A stretch of DNA of 64,000 nucleotides, from assembly GCA_964478815.1 (NCBI GenBank), contig CAYZKY010000003.1, positions 39,232 through 103,231 on the forward strand, read 5' to 3'. This stretch comes from DASVNK01 sp964478815 (GTDB lineage: Bacteria > Verrucomicrobiota > Verrucomicrobiia > Limisphaerales > SXQI01). How positions within the stretch are numbered: position 1 is the stretch's first letter; the number at the start of each line of letters is the position of its first letter. Below the pieces are notes generated by a model. That model did no database searches. It was not told the origin of the DNA and worked only from the letters and a program-made list of their open reading frames with translations. A program made the translations under genes and the position numbers. Of the stretch, positions 63,986 through 64,000 are shown piece after piece.

Positions 63986-64000
63986 TCCGGCCCCCAAAAA

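Overview
The window looks like chromosomal DNA of a Gram-negative member of the PVC superphylum, most likely Verrucomicrobiota (Limisphaerales/Pedosphaera-like). The reasons are: outer-membrane machinery (BamD-like and LptE-like lipoproteins, TonB/ExbB/ExbD); two prepilin-like proteins with the class III signal G-FTLIELLVVIAIIAIL; giant secreted proteins built from PA14, lamin-tail, CotH, HYR and cadherin-like modules with the C-terminal phrase typical of that group; an FG-GAP/ASPIC protein; and high GC with C/G-rich third positions. The taxonomic call is inference. I saw no rRNA, tRNA or CRISPR array.

Layout. 0-6.5 kb: end of a discoidin-like secreted protein, a BamE-like lipoprotein, an HtrA protease convergent with a soluble zinc-ribbon Ser/Thr kinase, NUDIX-tadA, a TPR/LysM lipoprotein and a prepilin-like protein. 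6.5-9 kb: hisI, a membrane protein and trpE on the minus strand. 9-18 kb: a 2166-residue CotH/lamin-tail protein, a helical-repeat protein and a second prepilin-like protein. 18-22.5 kb: a hypothetical protein, then an overlapping AAA/STAND-like ATPase and kinesin-light-chain-type TPR pair. 23-31 kb: bamD, lptE, a PQQ-type propeller, a DUF4010 membrane protein, a lipoprotein, then xylulokinase and glycerol kinase. 31.7-38.2 kb: a siderophore-uptake operon (Fiu-like receptor, PiuC, PepSY protein, TonB, ExbB, ExbD, coiled-coil protein). 38.2-40.2 kb: ferredoxin and rpoN. 40.5-45.5 kb: an MglA/MglB-type polarity module with a divergent response-regulator operon and four Roadblock-like domains. 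45.5-46.4 kb: a nest of hairpin repeats. 46.6-50.2 kb: a 1214-residue SIR2 protein of the anti-phage DSR type. 50.2-51.2 kb: a DUF433 antitoxin-like ORF with toxin remnants and an A/G-tract repeat cluster. 51.2-61.7 kb: secreted proteins (ASPIC, questin oxidase-like, an 1818-residue adhesin, a propeller). 61.8-62.5 kb: a VapBC-type toxin-antitoxin pair. 62.6-63.8 kb: aroF behind an aromatic-rich leader peptide and a terminator/antiterminator switch.

The items I rate highest for novelty are the aroF phenylalanine-type attenuator, the isolated SIR2 gene in a repeat-rich island, the two-gene ATPase plus TPR system, the Roadblock-rich Mgl module, and a family of intergenic three-hairpin repeats whose stems covary between copies. 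All calls rest on reading the sequence; no database search or folding program was run.
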